A DNA stretch of 64,000 nt from Rhodococcus koreensis (GCF_900105905.1 NZ_FNSV01000005.1:8637501-8701500), one strand, 5' to 3'. Positions 17,228 to 26,486 are shown, counted from the stretch's first letter. The notes: a model not told the origin generated them from the sequence alone. Numbers and translations: made by a program.

Positions 17228-18598
17228 ATGTCCACTCCGGACACCGGAGCGCCGTATGATGCCGACGCGCAGGTCCACCTCGGTGTTTTCTACCCGGGAA
17301 TCGGCCCGCAGACGGTGTGGGAAGATGCCAAGGCCCCCGACCAGGTATCCCCGGAAACCTTCCTGCGGGTTGCTCAAACCCTGGAACGGGGCTTGTTCGA
17401 TGCGTTCTTCCTCGGCGACGGCCAGCGTGTGCGGGAGAACCGCGGTGCGGCACTGGCCACCGACATTGCAGGCCGTCCCGACGCCATCACTCAACTGTCG
17501 GCGCTTGCTGGGGTGACCAGCCGGATCGGACTCGTCGCCACGCAGAACACCACGTACAGTCTGCCGGTCGACCTTGTGCGGCGGCTGGGAAGCTTGGATG
17601 TCCTGTCCGACGGAAGGGCGGGATGGAACATCGTCACCACCGACAACGCGTGGACCGGCGAGAACTTTCGGCGTGGTGGATGGCTGCCGCACGAACACCG
17701 CTACGAGCGGGCCACCGAACTCGTCGAGTTGGCCAAGGAATATTGGGTCGCGTGGTCGCTCGCTGATGTCGCCACGGACGCCCGCCAGGACAGTTGGCTG
17801 CCCGCCGACCGATCTGCGGTCATCGCGCGGCACAGTGACCTTCTGCACGCCACTGCGATCTCCACCGTTCCGTCGAGCAAACAGGGGCGGCCGGTGTTGT
17901 TCCAGGCCGGCGATTCCGTCGGCGGCCGTGACCTGGCGGCCCGTCATGCCGACGTCGTGTTCTCGGCGAACAACGAGTTCGACGCGGCCGTTGCCTACGC
18001 ACGCGACCTCCGGGCGCGACTGTCCGCCCACGGCCGGTCCACGGATTCGCTCCGAATCCTTCCCGGTGTCACCGTGATCATCGGAGACACGCCCGAGGAC
18101 GCCGACGAGAAGGCTCGGTGGCTCCGCGAGAACGCCTACAACCCGCACCGGGCCATTGCATTCCTCGAACACTATTGGGGGCAGGATCTTTCGGCATACG
18201 ACCCCGACGGCCCGTTGCCGGACATCGACCCGATCGACGGAGAACTCGATCCGTCGCGCGGGACGTTGGCGATCGCGGACCGCACCGGCAAGCTCGATCA
18301 GATCACCCAGTGGCGTGCACTGGCGGCAGAGAAGGGGCTGTCCATCCGGCAGCTCGTCCTCGAAGTGGCCCCGAACTCGCGGTACCTGGCCGGGACCGCC
18401 GGCCAGATCGCGGATCGCTGGGCGTACTGGGTGCGACATCGCGTCGTGGACGGATTCAACGTCAACCCGTACCACCTGCAGGATTCGATCGACGACCTGG
18501 TCGACAGACTCGTACCGGAATTGCAGGAACGCGGGGTCTATCGGACCGAGTACACGACCGAGACTCTGCGCGACCACCTGCGCTTGCCTGCCGTGTAA
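17228..18598 (+). CDS. LLM-class flavin-dependent monooxygenase (NtaA/SnaA/DszA family)
   Basis: A full-length 456-residue LLM enzyme with AGGAG upstream of the ATG. Landmarks are VHLGVFYPGIGPQTVWED, GLFDAFFLGDGQRVRENRG, LGSLDVLSDGRAGWNIVTTD, NFRRGGWLPHEHRYERA, KQGRPVLFQAGDSVGGRDLA, and ELQERGVYRTEYTTETLRDH. The NFRRGG and YERA block resembles the gene at 30404-31771. It is the second gene of the riboswitch operon and the last before a convergent ABC transporter gene. Confidence 0.92.
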   Translation: MSTPDTGAPYDADAQVHLGVFYPGIGPQTVWEDAKAPDQVSPETFLRVAQTLERGLFDAFFLGDGQRVRENRGAALATDIAGRPDAITQLSALAGVTSRIGLVATQNTTYSLPVDLVRRLGSLDVLSDGRAGWNIVTTDNAWTGENFRRGGWLPHEHRYERATELVELAKEYWVAWSLADVATDARQDSWLPADRSAVIARHSDLLHATAISTVPSSKQGRPVLFQAGDSVGGRDLAARHADVVFSANNEFDAAVAYARDLRARLSAHGRSTDSLRILPGVTVIIGDTPEDADEKARWLRENAYNPHRAIAFLEHYWGQDLSAYDPDGPLPDIDPIDGELDPSRGTLAIADRTGKLDQITQWRALAAEKGLSIRQLVLEVAPNSRYLAGTAGQIADRWAYWVRHRVVDGFNVNPYHLQDSIDDLVDRLVPELQERGVYRTEYTTETLRDHLRLPAV

Positions 18599-18795
18599 GG
18601 CGGTATCGAGGGTGGCCCGAGCGTGTCAGGGCGAGCGATGGGCAATTCACCGCTGGACCCCGCGGCCACCCGTCGTCCGGGTTCGGATGCCCATGGCGGG
18701 CATTCCTCGTTACCGGGGTGGAACCCCCGACCAGCGGCCTGTTCTAGTGCGGCTGCGCCGCCTGTGCGTGGGTGTGAAATCCCTGGATACCAAAC

Positions 18796-20466
18796 TCAGC
18801 CACGGATGCGGAGCGCCTCGGTGCCCGGCACGGAGTCGACGAGCCGGCGTGTGTACTCGTCCTTGGGTGCGTCGAGAATCTGTGCCGTCGGACCGGATTC
18901 GACGACGGTCCCGTGACGCATCACCGTCACCGTGTCCGCGATCAGCCGCACGACTCCGAGGTCGTGCGTGATGAACAGGTAGGTCAGCGAGTACGCGGCC
19001 TGCAGGTCCACGAGCAGTTGCAGGATCTCCGCCTGTACCGACACGTCGAGCGCGGACACCGCCTCGTCCAGGATGACGATCTCGGGGTTCAGGGACAGGG
19101 CGCGAGCGATCGCGACGCGCTGCGTCTGCCCGCCGGAGAGCTCCCCGGCCCGGCGGGAGGCGTACTTGCGGTCCAGCCGCACGCCGTCGAGCAGTTCGGC
19201 GGCGATCGCGTGCCGCTGCCTGCGGTCGATGTCCTTGCGGTGCACGCGCAGCGGCGCGGTGATCAGGTCGGCGACCGAGAGCCGGGGATTCAGCGAGGAA
19301 TACGGGTTCTGGTACACGAACTGCAGCCGCTTGCTCAGCTGCTGGCGGCTCCAGGCGCCGCTCTGTCCGAGGAGGGTGACCTCGCCCTCGTCGGGAGTGC
19401 GCAGGCCCGCGACGATCCGGGCGATCGTGGACTTGCCGGCACCGGACTCGCCGACGAGTGAGTGCGTGGTTCCGGTCGCGACGCGGAACGAGACGTCGTC
19501 GGCCGCGACCACCGGTTCCGCGCTGCTGTGCGCCGCGTGGAACGTTTTCGACACACCCTTCACCTCGATCGCGTACTCGGCGGAGGTACGTTCAGCGGAC
19601 GAGTGCGGAGTGAGCGTGCCGACCCGAATCGGTCGCGGCTCCAGGGTTCCGACGTGTAGACCGGGAGCGGCGTCGAGGAGCCGCCGCGTGTACGGATCGC
19701 TTGCGTGGTTCAGGAGGGTGTCGCTGCGGCCCTCCTCGACGACGACGCCGCTGCGCATCACCACAACGCGGTCGGCGCGTTCGAGCGCGACCCCGAGGTC
19801 GTGGGTGACGAGCAGGATGCCGATGCCCAGTTCGGTGCGGAGCCGGTCGAGGTGGTCGAGGATCTGCTTCTGCACCGTCACGTCCAGCGCGCTGGTCGGT
19901 TCGTCGGCGATGAGGAGCTCCGGCTCGCCGGACAGGGCGATCGCGATGAGCACCCGTTGCTTCATGCCGCCGGACAGTTCGTGCGGGTACTTCGCGTAGA
20001 TGCGGGACGGATCCGGAAGGCCCGCCAGTTCCAGGAACTTCAGTGTCTGTGACTTCAGGTTGTGCCGCTGCGCCGAGGTCGTGAACGGAAGGAGGTGGCT
20101 CTTTCCGAGTCGGTTGCGCAGCGCGTCCTCCAGTTGCTTGCCGATCGGTTTGACAGGGTTGAGCGAAACGCCGGGATCCTGCGGGACGAAGCCGACATAG
20201 CTGCCCCGCAAGCGGGCAAACTTGTTCTGGCTCCACCCGGCGACGTCTTTGCCGCCGAGCAGGATTCGACCGCTCACCCGGCTGGTGCGTGGCAACAGGC
20301 CGATCGATGACCGGATGAGGGTGGACTTGCCGGAACCGGATTCGCCGACGATGGCGACCAGTTCACCGGCCTGCACGTCGAGGCTGATCCCGGAGACTGC
20401 CTTGGTCGCGCTCCGGCCGCGGCCGGAGTACCAGATCTCGACGTTCTCGAAAGACAACAGTGTCAT
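18796..20466 (-). CDS. ABC transporter ATP-binding protein, fused DppD-DppF type
   Basis: A 556-residue protein with two complete ATPase domains. Domain 1 has Walker A GESGSGKST (41-49), signature LSGGMKQRVLIAIAL and Walker B ELLIADEPTSALD. Domain 2 has GESGAGKST, LSGGQTQRVAIARAL and EIVILDEAVSALD. The TRRLLDAAPG and TRRLVDSVPG ends of each half are typical of oligopeptide/dipeptide/nickel importers. The fused form is common in actinobacteria. Its start overlaps the permease stop by 4 bp; it is the last gene of the rhodanese-Dpp operon and energises the two permeases. Confidence 0.95.
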   Translation of the reverse strand: MTLLSFENVEIWYSGRGRSATKAVSGISLDVQAGELVAIVGESGSGKSTLIRSSIGLLPRTSRVSGRILLGGKDVAGWSQNKFARLRGSYVGFVPQDPGVSLNPVKPIGKQLEDALRNRLGKSHLLPFTTSAQRHNLKSQTLKFLELAGLPDPSRIYAKYPHELSGGMKQRVLIAIALSGEPELLIADEPTSALDVTVQKQILDHLDRLRTELGIGILLVTHDLGVALERADRVVVMRSGVVVEEGRSDTLLNHASDPYTRRLLDAAPGLHVGTLEPRPIRVGTLTPHSSAERTSAEYAIEVKGVSKTFHAAHSSAEPVVAADDVSFRVATGTTHSLVGESGAGKSTIARIVAGLRTPDEGEVTLLGQSGAWSRQQLSKRLQFVYQNPYSSLNPRLSVADLITAPLRVHRKDIDRRQRHAIAAELLDGVRLDRKYASRRAGELSGGQTQRVAIARALSLNPEIVILDEAVSALDVSVQAEILQLLVDLQAAYSLTYLFITHDLGVVRLIADTVTVMRHGTVVESGPTAQILDAPKDEYTRRLVDSVPGTEALRIRG

Positions 20467-21425
20467 CGGATGCCTCCGTCACGTTGCAGTTCACGGCTGA
20501 TGCGGTTGCTCGACAAGACCACCGCCAGGATGACGAAACCGGGGAGCAGAGCGATCCAGGGAGCGACTGCGAGGAGGTCACGGCCCTCGGAGACCAGCAG
20601 GCCCCATTCCGGTTCCGGTGGCGGAGCACCGAACCCGAGGAAGCCGAGCGCCGCAATCGCCAGGATCGAGGCACCGAACTGCAGCGGAACGAGGGAGACG
20701 ACCGAACTGAGCGAGTTCGGCAGCACGTGGTGGGTGAGGATGGTGAGTCGCGGAGTGCCGATGCTTGCGGCGGCCTCGATGTAGTCGGCCTGGACGACAC
20801 GCAGCACCTCGGCGCGCATCACCCGGGCGAAGTTGGCGACTGCGGAGACGCCGACGGCGATCGCCACGTTGATGGTGCCGTATCCGAGGGCGGAGACCAC
20901 GACCATGGTGAGTAGCAGGCCGGGAACCGAGAGGAGGACGTCGACGACACGCATGATGACCAGTTCGACCGCGCCGCCCACGAATCCGGCGATCGCGCCG
21001 AGGGCGGTGCCGATGACGAAGGCGATGGCGACGGCGAGGAGTGTCGCACTGAGCGTGATCACCGCGCCGTGCACGGTCCGTGAGTAGATGTCACGGCCCA
21101 GACGGTCGGTGCCGAAAAGGTGTTCGGCGCTGGGGCCGACCAGGATCGCGGTGGAGTCCGGGAGGTACGGGTCCTTCCAGGTGAACAGTCCGGGCACGAA
21201 GCACCAGGCGACGGCCAGGGTGACGACCAGCACCGCCAGAACGAGACCCGGGCGGGACACGAGCGAGGGAAGCGCCCCGAACCGTCGGCGTGGCGGTGCG
21301 TCCGGTGAGTCGACCGGTGGCGGGAGGAGGAGGGGTGGTGTCGCGGCGAGTTCCGGGACGGCGGCCGGGACCGGGTCGGCCACCGGTGGCTCGGCCACGA
21401 GCGTGCGGTCGCTGTCGATCGTCAT
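20463..21425 (-). CDS. ABC transporter permease (DppC/OppC type)
   Basis: A 320-residue inner-membrane subunit. An N-terminal Pro/Ala-rich cytoplasmic tail of about 55 residues precedes TM1 (LVLAVLVVTLAVAWCFVPGL). The DppC signature HLFGTDRLGRDIYSRTVHGA and the EAA loop EAAASIGTPRLTILTHHVLP are clear. The chosen start MTIDSDRTLVAEPP overlaps the upstream permease stop by 4 bp. It partners the permease at 21422-22372. Confidence 0.95.
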   Translation of the reverse strand: MTIDSDRTLVAEPPVADPVPAAVPELAATPPLLLPPPVDSPDAPPRRRFGALPSLVSRPGLVLAVLVVTLAVAWCFVPGLFTWKDPYLPDSTAILVGPSAEHLFGTDRLGRDIYSRTVHGAVITLSATLLAVAIAFVIGTALGAIAGFVGGAVELVIMRVVDVLLSVPGLLLTMVVVSALGYGTINVAIAVGVSAVANFARVMRAEVLRVVQADYIEAAASIGTPRLTILTHHVLPNSLSSVVSLVPLQFGASILAIAALGFLGFGAPPPEPEWGLLVSEGRDLLAVAPWIALLPGFVILAVVLSSNRISRELQRDGGIR

Positions 21426-22372
21426 ACGGACATTCCTTCGCGGGCGGCTTTGAGTCGAGGGTCGATCAGGGGATAGGTGACGTCGACGATGAAGTTGACA
21501 GTGACGAACGCGAGGGCGACGAACATGACGACGCCCTGGACGACGGGAACGTCTTGCGCGCGGACCGCCTGCTCGGTGAGTCGTCCGATCCCGTTGCGGG
21601 AGAAAATCGTCTCGGTGATGACGGCACCGGCGAGCAGTTCGCCGACGATGATGCCGCCCTGGGTGAGGGCGGGCAGGCTGGCGTTGCGCAGGACGTCGCC
21701 GTTGATCACCGTCGCCTTGCGCAGGCCCTTGCTGAACGACGTCAGCACATAGGGCGAGCTGTATTCGGTGGTGAAATTGCGCAACAGCAGTTGGGCGATG
21801 GGGCCGGCGACGGGGATCGCCAGCGCGAAGGCGGGGAGCACGAGCCCGTGCAGGCCGTCGCGGCTGATCGGAGGGAACCAGCCGAGCTGGAACGAGAAGA
21901 CCCGGATGATGATGAGGCCCAGCAGGAAGCTCGGGAACGACACCAGCAGCGGCGGCAGCCCGGCGATGAAGTTCCGCAGCCACGGGGACTCGATGTAGGT
22001 GGCGACCCAGGCGACCGCCAGCGCGATGAGCGCCGCGATTACCAGCGCGGCCACGGCCAGCACGACGGTCTTCGGGAGGGCCTCGGCGATCGCCGTCACC
22101 ACCGGTTTGCCGTTCTGGACGGAAGACCCGAAGTCGAGATGCAGTGCGGCCCAGAGTCGGGCGAGGTACTGGACGAATACGGGGCGGTCGAAGCCGTACT
22201 GCTGCTCGATCTGCGCGTAGGCCTCGGGCGAGATGTCGTTGCGCTCCTCGGGGTTGAAGAGCAGTTCGACCGGGCTGGCGGGCAGCGTGTACAGCAGGAT
22301 GAAGGAGGCGGTGAACGCGCCCCACACCACCACCAGGCTTCGTCCCAGTTTCAGGAGGACGTAGCGTGCCAT
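21422..22372 (-). CDS. ABC transporter permease (DppB/OppB type)
   Basis: A 316-residue permease starting MARYVLLKLGRSLVVVWGAF. The DppB hallmarks are the N-terminal membrane anchor, the periplasmic stretch with QYGFDRPVFVQYLARLW, and the EAA loop GLRKATVINGDVLRNASLPA. It sits 74 bp downstream of the substrate-binding protein gene, with a hairpin in the gap that could set the protein ratio. Confidence 0.95.
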   Translation of the reverse strand: MARYVLLKLGRSLVVVWGAFTASFILLYTLPASPVELLFNPEERNDISPEAYAQIEQQYGFDRPVFVQYLARLWAALHLDFGSSVQNGKPVVTAIAEALPKTVVLAVAALVIAALIALAVAWVATYIESPWLRNFIAGLPPLLVSFPSFLLGLIIIRVFSFQLGWFPPISRDGLHGLVLPAFALAIPVAGPIAQLLLRNFTTEYSSPYVLTSFSKGLRKATVINGDVLRNASLPALTQGGIIVGELLAGAVITETIFSRNGIGRLTEQAVRAQDVPVVQGVVMFVALAFVTVNFIVDVTYPLIDPRLKAAREGMSV

Positions 22373-22404
22373 GGAAATCCTTTGCGAGTGTGTGTCTACA
22401 CGGC

Positions 22405-22439
22405 GTCCCGGGCCGGTCCGTAGGGGACCGACCCGGGAC
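22405..22439 (-). terminator. Hairpin between substrate-binding protein and permease genes
   Basis: On the minus strand GTCCCGGG...GGTCC pairs with GGACC...CCCGGGAC, with one or two mismatches near the middle. It falls directly after the binding-protein stop, where partial termination or RNA stabilisation commonly raises binding-protein expression over the permeases. Confidence 0.55.
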
Positions 22440-22446
22440 GGGTTGA

Positions 22447-24135
22447 TCAGCTCTGGTCGATCCAGGTGCGGAGGAAGTGCAGCCGGCTGGTGGCGTCGAG
22501 GTCGATATCGTGGACGCCCTTCGACGCGGCCACCTGTGACGGCTCGAACACCGGGTCGTACAGAACGTACTCGTCGAGGACGAGTTCCTGCGCCTGTTCG
22601 GTCAGCGCGGCCCGCTGCGTCGGGTCCAGCGTGGACTCGAGTGCTTCGAGCGTGTCGGCGATCTTCTGCCGGTCGGGGAAGTCCGCGGGGATGCGAGCGG
22701 AGTTGCCCCGGTCGGGGTTGAAGTTGACGTTCAGGATCGCGGGATCGTTGCGGCTACGGTTGGTGTTGATCAGGTGGTATTCCTTGTTGACCTGGTCGGT
22801 CGGGATGTTGCTTGCGTCGAACTGGAAGTCGAGGTCGACGCCGATCTCCTTGAGCGACGCCTGGATCGATTCGTACGTGTATCGGCTGTTCGGGACCAGA
22901 TAGTGCCCGGTCGCCTTGAGCGTCAGCTTCTTTCCGTCCTTCTCCCGGATGCCGTCGGCCCCGACCTTCCAGCCGGCCTCGTCGAGCAGCCGCTTGGACT
23001 CCTCGAGGTCGAACTTCAACACGTCGTCGGTGTAGTCGGTCGATCCTTGGACGTGTGCGGCGAGTACGGACTTCGCCTGCCCCTCGGACGGAGCGAGAAC
23101 GGTGTCCTTGAACCCGGCGCGGTTGGTGGCCCGCACGATCGCGCGGCGGACGTTGATGTCGTTGGTGGGCTCGAGGCTGGTGTTGATGTTCCAGCCGAGA
23201 TTGAGTCCGGCGATCGTCCGCGAGGTGATATCGAAGCCCTGCGCCTCGAGGACCGTCTCGTCGGTGGGGAGGATGTCGAACGCAGCCTGTACCTCTCCGG
23301 ACTGCAGTGCGCCCGTGCGCACGCTCGCTTCGGGGATCGTCACGAACTCGACCTTGTCGAGGTAGGCCGGACCCTCGTGGTTGAGGCCGGGAGCGCCCCA
23401 GTTGTAGTCGGCGCGCTTGGTGAGCACCGTGCGCTCCTTGGGCGCGTACTCGGTCACGACGAAGGGGCCGGTGCCGACGATGTTCGTCGGGTCGAGCCGC
23501 TGCTCGGCGTTCGACGAGAGGGTCTTCTGGCCGATGATGCCGGGCTGGTTGTTGCCGGAGTACGAGATGAACTGGAGGAAGCTGGCCGACGGGGACTTGA
23601 AGACGATCTTGACGACGTTGTCGCTGACGACCTCGCTGCCCTGATAGGACTTCAGGTGGGTGGCGCCGTTGGGCTTGATGCCGAGCGCCGGATCTCCGAA
23701 GACGTACTGGTCGAAGTTCTTCTTCACGATGTCGGCGTTGAACGGGGTGCCGTCGCTGAAGGTGACGCCCTCACGCAGCGTGAACGTGAATTCGGTGTTG
23801 GTGTCGTTGACCTCCCAGGCGGTGGCCAGCCAGGGACCGATCTCGCCGGTCTCCGGATCCTGCCAGGTCAGTTTGTCGAAGACACTGTTGCCGTAGTTGC
23901 TGGCCGCGAAGGACGTGTTCAGGTGTGGGTCGAGCGACTCGGGGGAGCTGAGAAGCGCGATCCGCAGGGTGCCGCCGCTCTGCGGATCGCCGCTTCCGGT
24001 GCCGCCCGCAGCGTCGACGGTGCTGCTGCATCCGGTCAGAGCGAGGACACCGGTCAGTGCGAGAACGCCGAACACGCCTCGGAATCGTCGGCGGCGCTCG
24101 CGCACCGGCGGTGGGGCGTGAACTGTTGTTTCCAT
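22447..24135 (-). CDS. ABC transporter substrate-binding lipoprotein (family 5, DppA/OppA type)
   Basis: A 562-residue lipoprotein starting METTVHAPPPVRERRRRF. The signal is GVFGVLALTGVLALTGC, with lipobox cysteine C36. The SBP-5 signature region is GGTLRIALLSSPESLDPH, followed by GVTFSDGTPFNADIVKKNFD. A longer in-frame GTG start at 24240 would put 35 residues before the signal and is unlikely. No Shine-Dalgarno precedes the ATG; instead TATATT stands 7 bp upstream, hinting at a leaderless transcript. In an operon with rhodanese and a DszC-like enzyme, the ligand may be a sulfur-containing peptide or similar compound (inference). Confidence 0.93.
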   Translation of the reverse strand: METTVHAPPPVRERRRRFRGVFGVLALTGVLALTGCSSTVDAAGGTGSGDPQSGGTLRIALLSSPESLDPHLNTSFAASNYGNSVFDKLTWQDPETGEIGPWLATAWEVNDTNTEFTFTLREGVTFSDGTPFNADIVKKNFDQYVFGDPALGIKPNGATHLKSYQGSEVVSDNVVKIVFKSPSASFLQFISYSGNNQPGIIGQKTLSSNAEQRLDPTNIVGTGPFVVTEYAPKERTVLTKRADYNWGAPGLNHEGPAYLDKVEFVTIPEASVRTGALQSGEVQAAFDILPTDETVLEAQGFDITSRTIAGLNLGWNINTSLEPTNDINVRRAIVRATNRAGFKDTVLAPSEGQAKSVLAAHVQGSTDYTDDVLKFDLEESKRLLDEAGWKVGADGIREKDGKKLTLKATGHYLVPNSRYTYESIQASLKEIGVDLDFQFDASNIPTDQVNKEYHLINTNRSRNDPAILNVNFNPDRGNSARIPADFPDRQKIADTLEALESTLDPTQRAALTEQAQELVLDEYVLYDPVFEPSQVAASKGVHDIDLDATSRLHFLRTWIDQS

Positions 24136-24142
24136 GGGCAGG

Positions 24143-24148
24143 AATATA
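24143..24148 (-). promoter_or_regulatory. Candidate -10 element for a leaderless binding-protein transcript
   Basis: On the minus strand TATATT lies 7 bp before the ATG at 24135, and no ribosome-binding site is visible. This arrangement would place the transcription start at or next to the start codon. No good -35 element is seen. Confidence 0.25.
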
Positions 24149-24246
24149 TGGTCAAAGTGACTGGCGGGCACGATATTAAAGCGCAGTGAATCTAACGGCA
24201 ATCGCGTGCGGCGACTCCTCTGCGTGCCGTGCCACGCCACAGGTTC

Positions 24247-25377
24247 TCAGTGGTGTGCCGCTGCCGCGATGTGTGCGAGCTGGGCTGCCCGCGAGTGTTC
24301 GTTCTGGCTCTGGATCTGAAGGAACTGCGCGGAACGGGCGTGCAGCGCAGCGGTATCGGTGTCGAGAATCCCCGATCCCGCCCGTGAGACGGTCAGTGCC
24401 CGGGCGATCTCGTGTAGCGAACGGAGCACCTCGACCTTCAGCGTGAGCCGGTCCTCGAAATACTGCGGGCCTTTCGGATCCGATGCCGCCCGATCGGTCA
24501 GGGAGTAGGCCAGTGCCCGATAGCGGGCGAACTGCGGTGCCCATGCCTGCGCTACCGCGACGGCCGCATCGGTGCCGGAGGCGTCCAATTCGTCGAGGAT
24601 CGCGCGCGCCACCCCGAACACCTGCGGCCTGACGTCGCTGACGATGTTCTGATCACGGTGATTCCATTCGGATCTCGGGGTGCGTTTGACGATGTTCGAC
24701 TCGGCGACGAAGGCTCCCTCGAAAGTGACTCGCCACGTGCGGCTTCCGTTGGCGGCGACGAGACCCAGCGGCTCGGCGCGCAACCGCTCGTCGTCGGCCG
24801 GGATCAGCGCGAGCAGCTGGGTCTCGGTCGTGGGGTCGATCGCGGCGACGGACAGCAGGGTGTTGAGCCCCCAGCCGCTCACCCAGGACACCGTGCCGGT
24901 GATCGTCCATCCGCCGTCGACCGGGGTGGCGCGGACATATCGGGTGGGGTAGTGCCGGGCGTCGCTGACCGCGGTCCCGGTGAGGATCTCCCCGCGTAGC
25001 ACCCGCTCACCGAGTTCGCCGATCGGCTCGCCACTGTCGGCCAGATCGGTGAAGTGGACGATCAACCCCGTGTGCTGTGCCCAGGCGAGCCACGTGTTGA
25101 AGTCGCCGTAGGCGAGGTGCTCGTGGACCCGGCGTTCGGCGGCCTTGTCCAACTCGGCGCCACCGAACCGGGCCGGGGCCAGATGGTTGAGCAGCCCGAG
25201 GCGCCGCAGTTCCTCGACGGTGTCGGCGGTGAGGCCCTCGCGGTCGGTCTGCAGAGCCCGGGGTGCGAGCGTGTTATACGCGAAGTCCCGAACCTGCGCC
25301 ACCAGTGGGAGCTCGTCGGCGGCGTCGACCCGGTCGGCGCTGCTCGCGTCGATAGACACGTCCAGGGTGGAGGTCAT
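24247..25377 (-). CDS. DszC-like acyl-CoA dehydrogenase-fold flavoenzyme
   Basis: A 376-residue protein with the ACAD fold. Motifs are RRLGLLNHLAPARFGGAELD, ending the N-terminal helical domain, then GDFNTWLAWAQHTGLIVHF and VSWVSGWGLNTLLSVAAID in the beta domain. The close relative at 33416-34525 shares FNTWLxWAQH, SWVSGWGLN and the ALTVSRAG/ALLIARAG C-terminal region. It is shorter than DszC (about 415 residues). The 4-bp overlap with the rhodanese gene indicates coupled expression, so a sulfur substrate is likely, though unproven. Confidence 0.88.
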   Translation of the reverse strand: MTSTLDVSIDASSADRVDAADELPLVAQVRDFAYNTLAPRALQTDREGLTADTVEELRRLGLLNHLAPARFGGAELDKAAERRVHEHLAYGDFNTWLAWAQHTGLIVHFTDLADSGEPIGELGERVLRGEILTGTAVSDARHYPTRYVRATPVDGGWTITGTVSWVSGWGLNTLLSVAAIDPTTETQLLALIPADDERLRAEPLGLVAANGSRTWRVTFEGAFVAESNIVKRTPRSEWNHRDQNIVSDVRPQVFGVARAILDELDASGTDAAVAVAQAWAPQFARYRALAYSLTDRAASDPKGPQYFEDRLTLKVEVLRSLHEIARALTVSRAGSGILDTDTAALHARSAQFLQIQSQNEHSRAAQLAHIAAAAHH

Positions 25378-26486
25378 CGGGCGATGCCCGACTCGAAATC
25401 GTGGAGCAGCAACGCGATCTCGAATCCGCGGCGCTGGAGCCAGTGTGAGACGACCGCGGCGCGGGCACCGGTGAGGTCGTCGATCAAGACCACGCGCGCG
25501 CCGCGCACGGCGATGGTGCGGTAGGAGACCCCGAGCAGCTGTCCCCCCTCGGACGTGATCGATCCGGGTACGTGCCCCTGCTCGAACTCCTCCGGCGTGC
25601 GCACGTCGAGAAGGTACGTGGTGCGGTCCGGGTCGGCCGCCCACGCCTGCGCGGTCTCGACGTCGATGCGGGGGAACGTGTCGTTGGCGGTGATGGTCTC
25701 CACACGCTGTGCGGCTGCCTCCCGCGCGGCGTGGTCGACCGGTGCATAGACGGCGGTCGCGCCGGTTTCCAGCTCGAGGTTCTCCTCCTTCCACGCCCGG
25801 GTGCCGTCGTGCAGGTAGGAAACCTTGTTCGGGACACCGGAGTCGATGAGCGTCTGGGCGCCGATGATCGCGCGTGGCAGGCCCGCGCAGGAGACGACGA
25901 CGTGGGTATCGGGGGAGGGCACGACGTTCGCGAACCGCAGCAGCAACTCCGCGCCGGGCACGCCGACCGCGCCGGGGACGTGGCCGGCGGTGAACTCGGG
26001 CAGGGTGCGGGTATCGATGACGACGACGTCGGCGCCCTGGTCCTCGAGGGTCTTGAGTTCGGCGGCGGACACCGAGGGGGTGTCGCGTTCGTCGCGGATT
26101 CCCAGAGAGAAGTCCTTGCCGGGGACGTCGAAGGTCGGCAGGTCCTCGGTGCCGTTCCGGGTCCACTCGGGGATGCCGCCGGCGAGGACGTGCACCTCGC
26201 TGCGCCCGGCCTCGGCGAGGCGCTCGGCGAGGCGCTGCGCCACGCCGTCACCGCCGTCGACGAGGACGGTCCGTACGACCGCGCGGGGCACGTACCGGTC
26301 GATCTCGGCCTCGAGGCGGTCTGCGGGAATGTTGGTGGCGAACAGCGGCGACGCGTAGCCGACCTCGTCACTCGGTCGGATGTCGAGGACGGCGAGTTCC
26401 GCATCGTCGGCCAGCCACAGCCGGAGGGTGTCGACGTCGATGGTCTTCTCGACGGTGGAGGCCTTGTCGATCGATGAAGTGCTCAC
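25374..26486 (-). CDS. Multidomain rhodanese-like sulfurtransferase
   Basis: A 370-residue protein, start GTG (VSTSSIDKASTVEK). Three rhodanese-like repeats are visible: about 15-112, 135-235 and 272-370. Only the middle one keeps the persulfide cysteine, C200 in HVVVSCAGLPRAIIGA. At the matching places the first has VLVDGGDG and the third VLIDDLTG, so those two are probably structural or regulatory. The DTRTLPEFTAGHVPGAV and DVRTPEEFEQGHVPGSI signatures confirm the family. It would move sulfane sulfur between thiosulfate-like donors and acceptors in the cytoplasm. It is the first gene of the operon that continues through the DszC-like gene to the Dpp importer. Confidence 0.9.
   Translation of the reverse strand: MSTSSIDKASTVEKTIDVDTLRLWLADDAELAVLDIRPSDEVGYASPLFATNIPADRLEAEIDRYVPRAVVRTVLVDGGDGVAQRLAERLAEAGRSEVHVLAGGIPEWTRNGTEDLPTFDVPGKDFSLGIRDERDTPSVSAAELKTLEDQGADVVVIDTRTLPEFTAGHVPGAVGVPGAELLLRFANVVPSPDTHVVVSCAGLPRAIIGAQTLIDSGVPNKVSYLHDGTRAWKEENLELETGATAVYAPVDHAAREAAAQRVETITANDTFPRIDVETAQAWAADPDRTTYLLDVRTPEEFEQGHVPGSITSEGGQLLGVSYRTIAVRGARVVLIDDLTGARAAVVSHWLQRRGFEIALLLHDFESGIAR

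Noticed and set aside
18701..18770. Possible tRNA or attachment-site remnant (GGGGTGGAACCCCC and GCGGCTGCGCCGC) between convergent operons
   Set aside because: No cloverleaf or anticodon arm can be drawn and no integrase is nearby; more likely simple hairpins of a bidirectional terminator.
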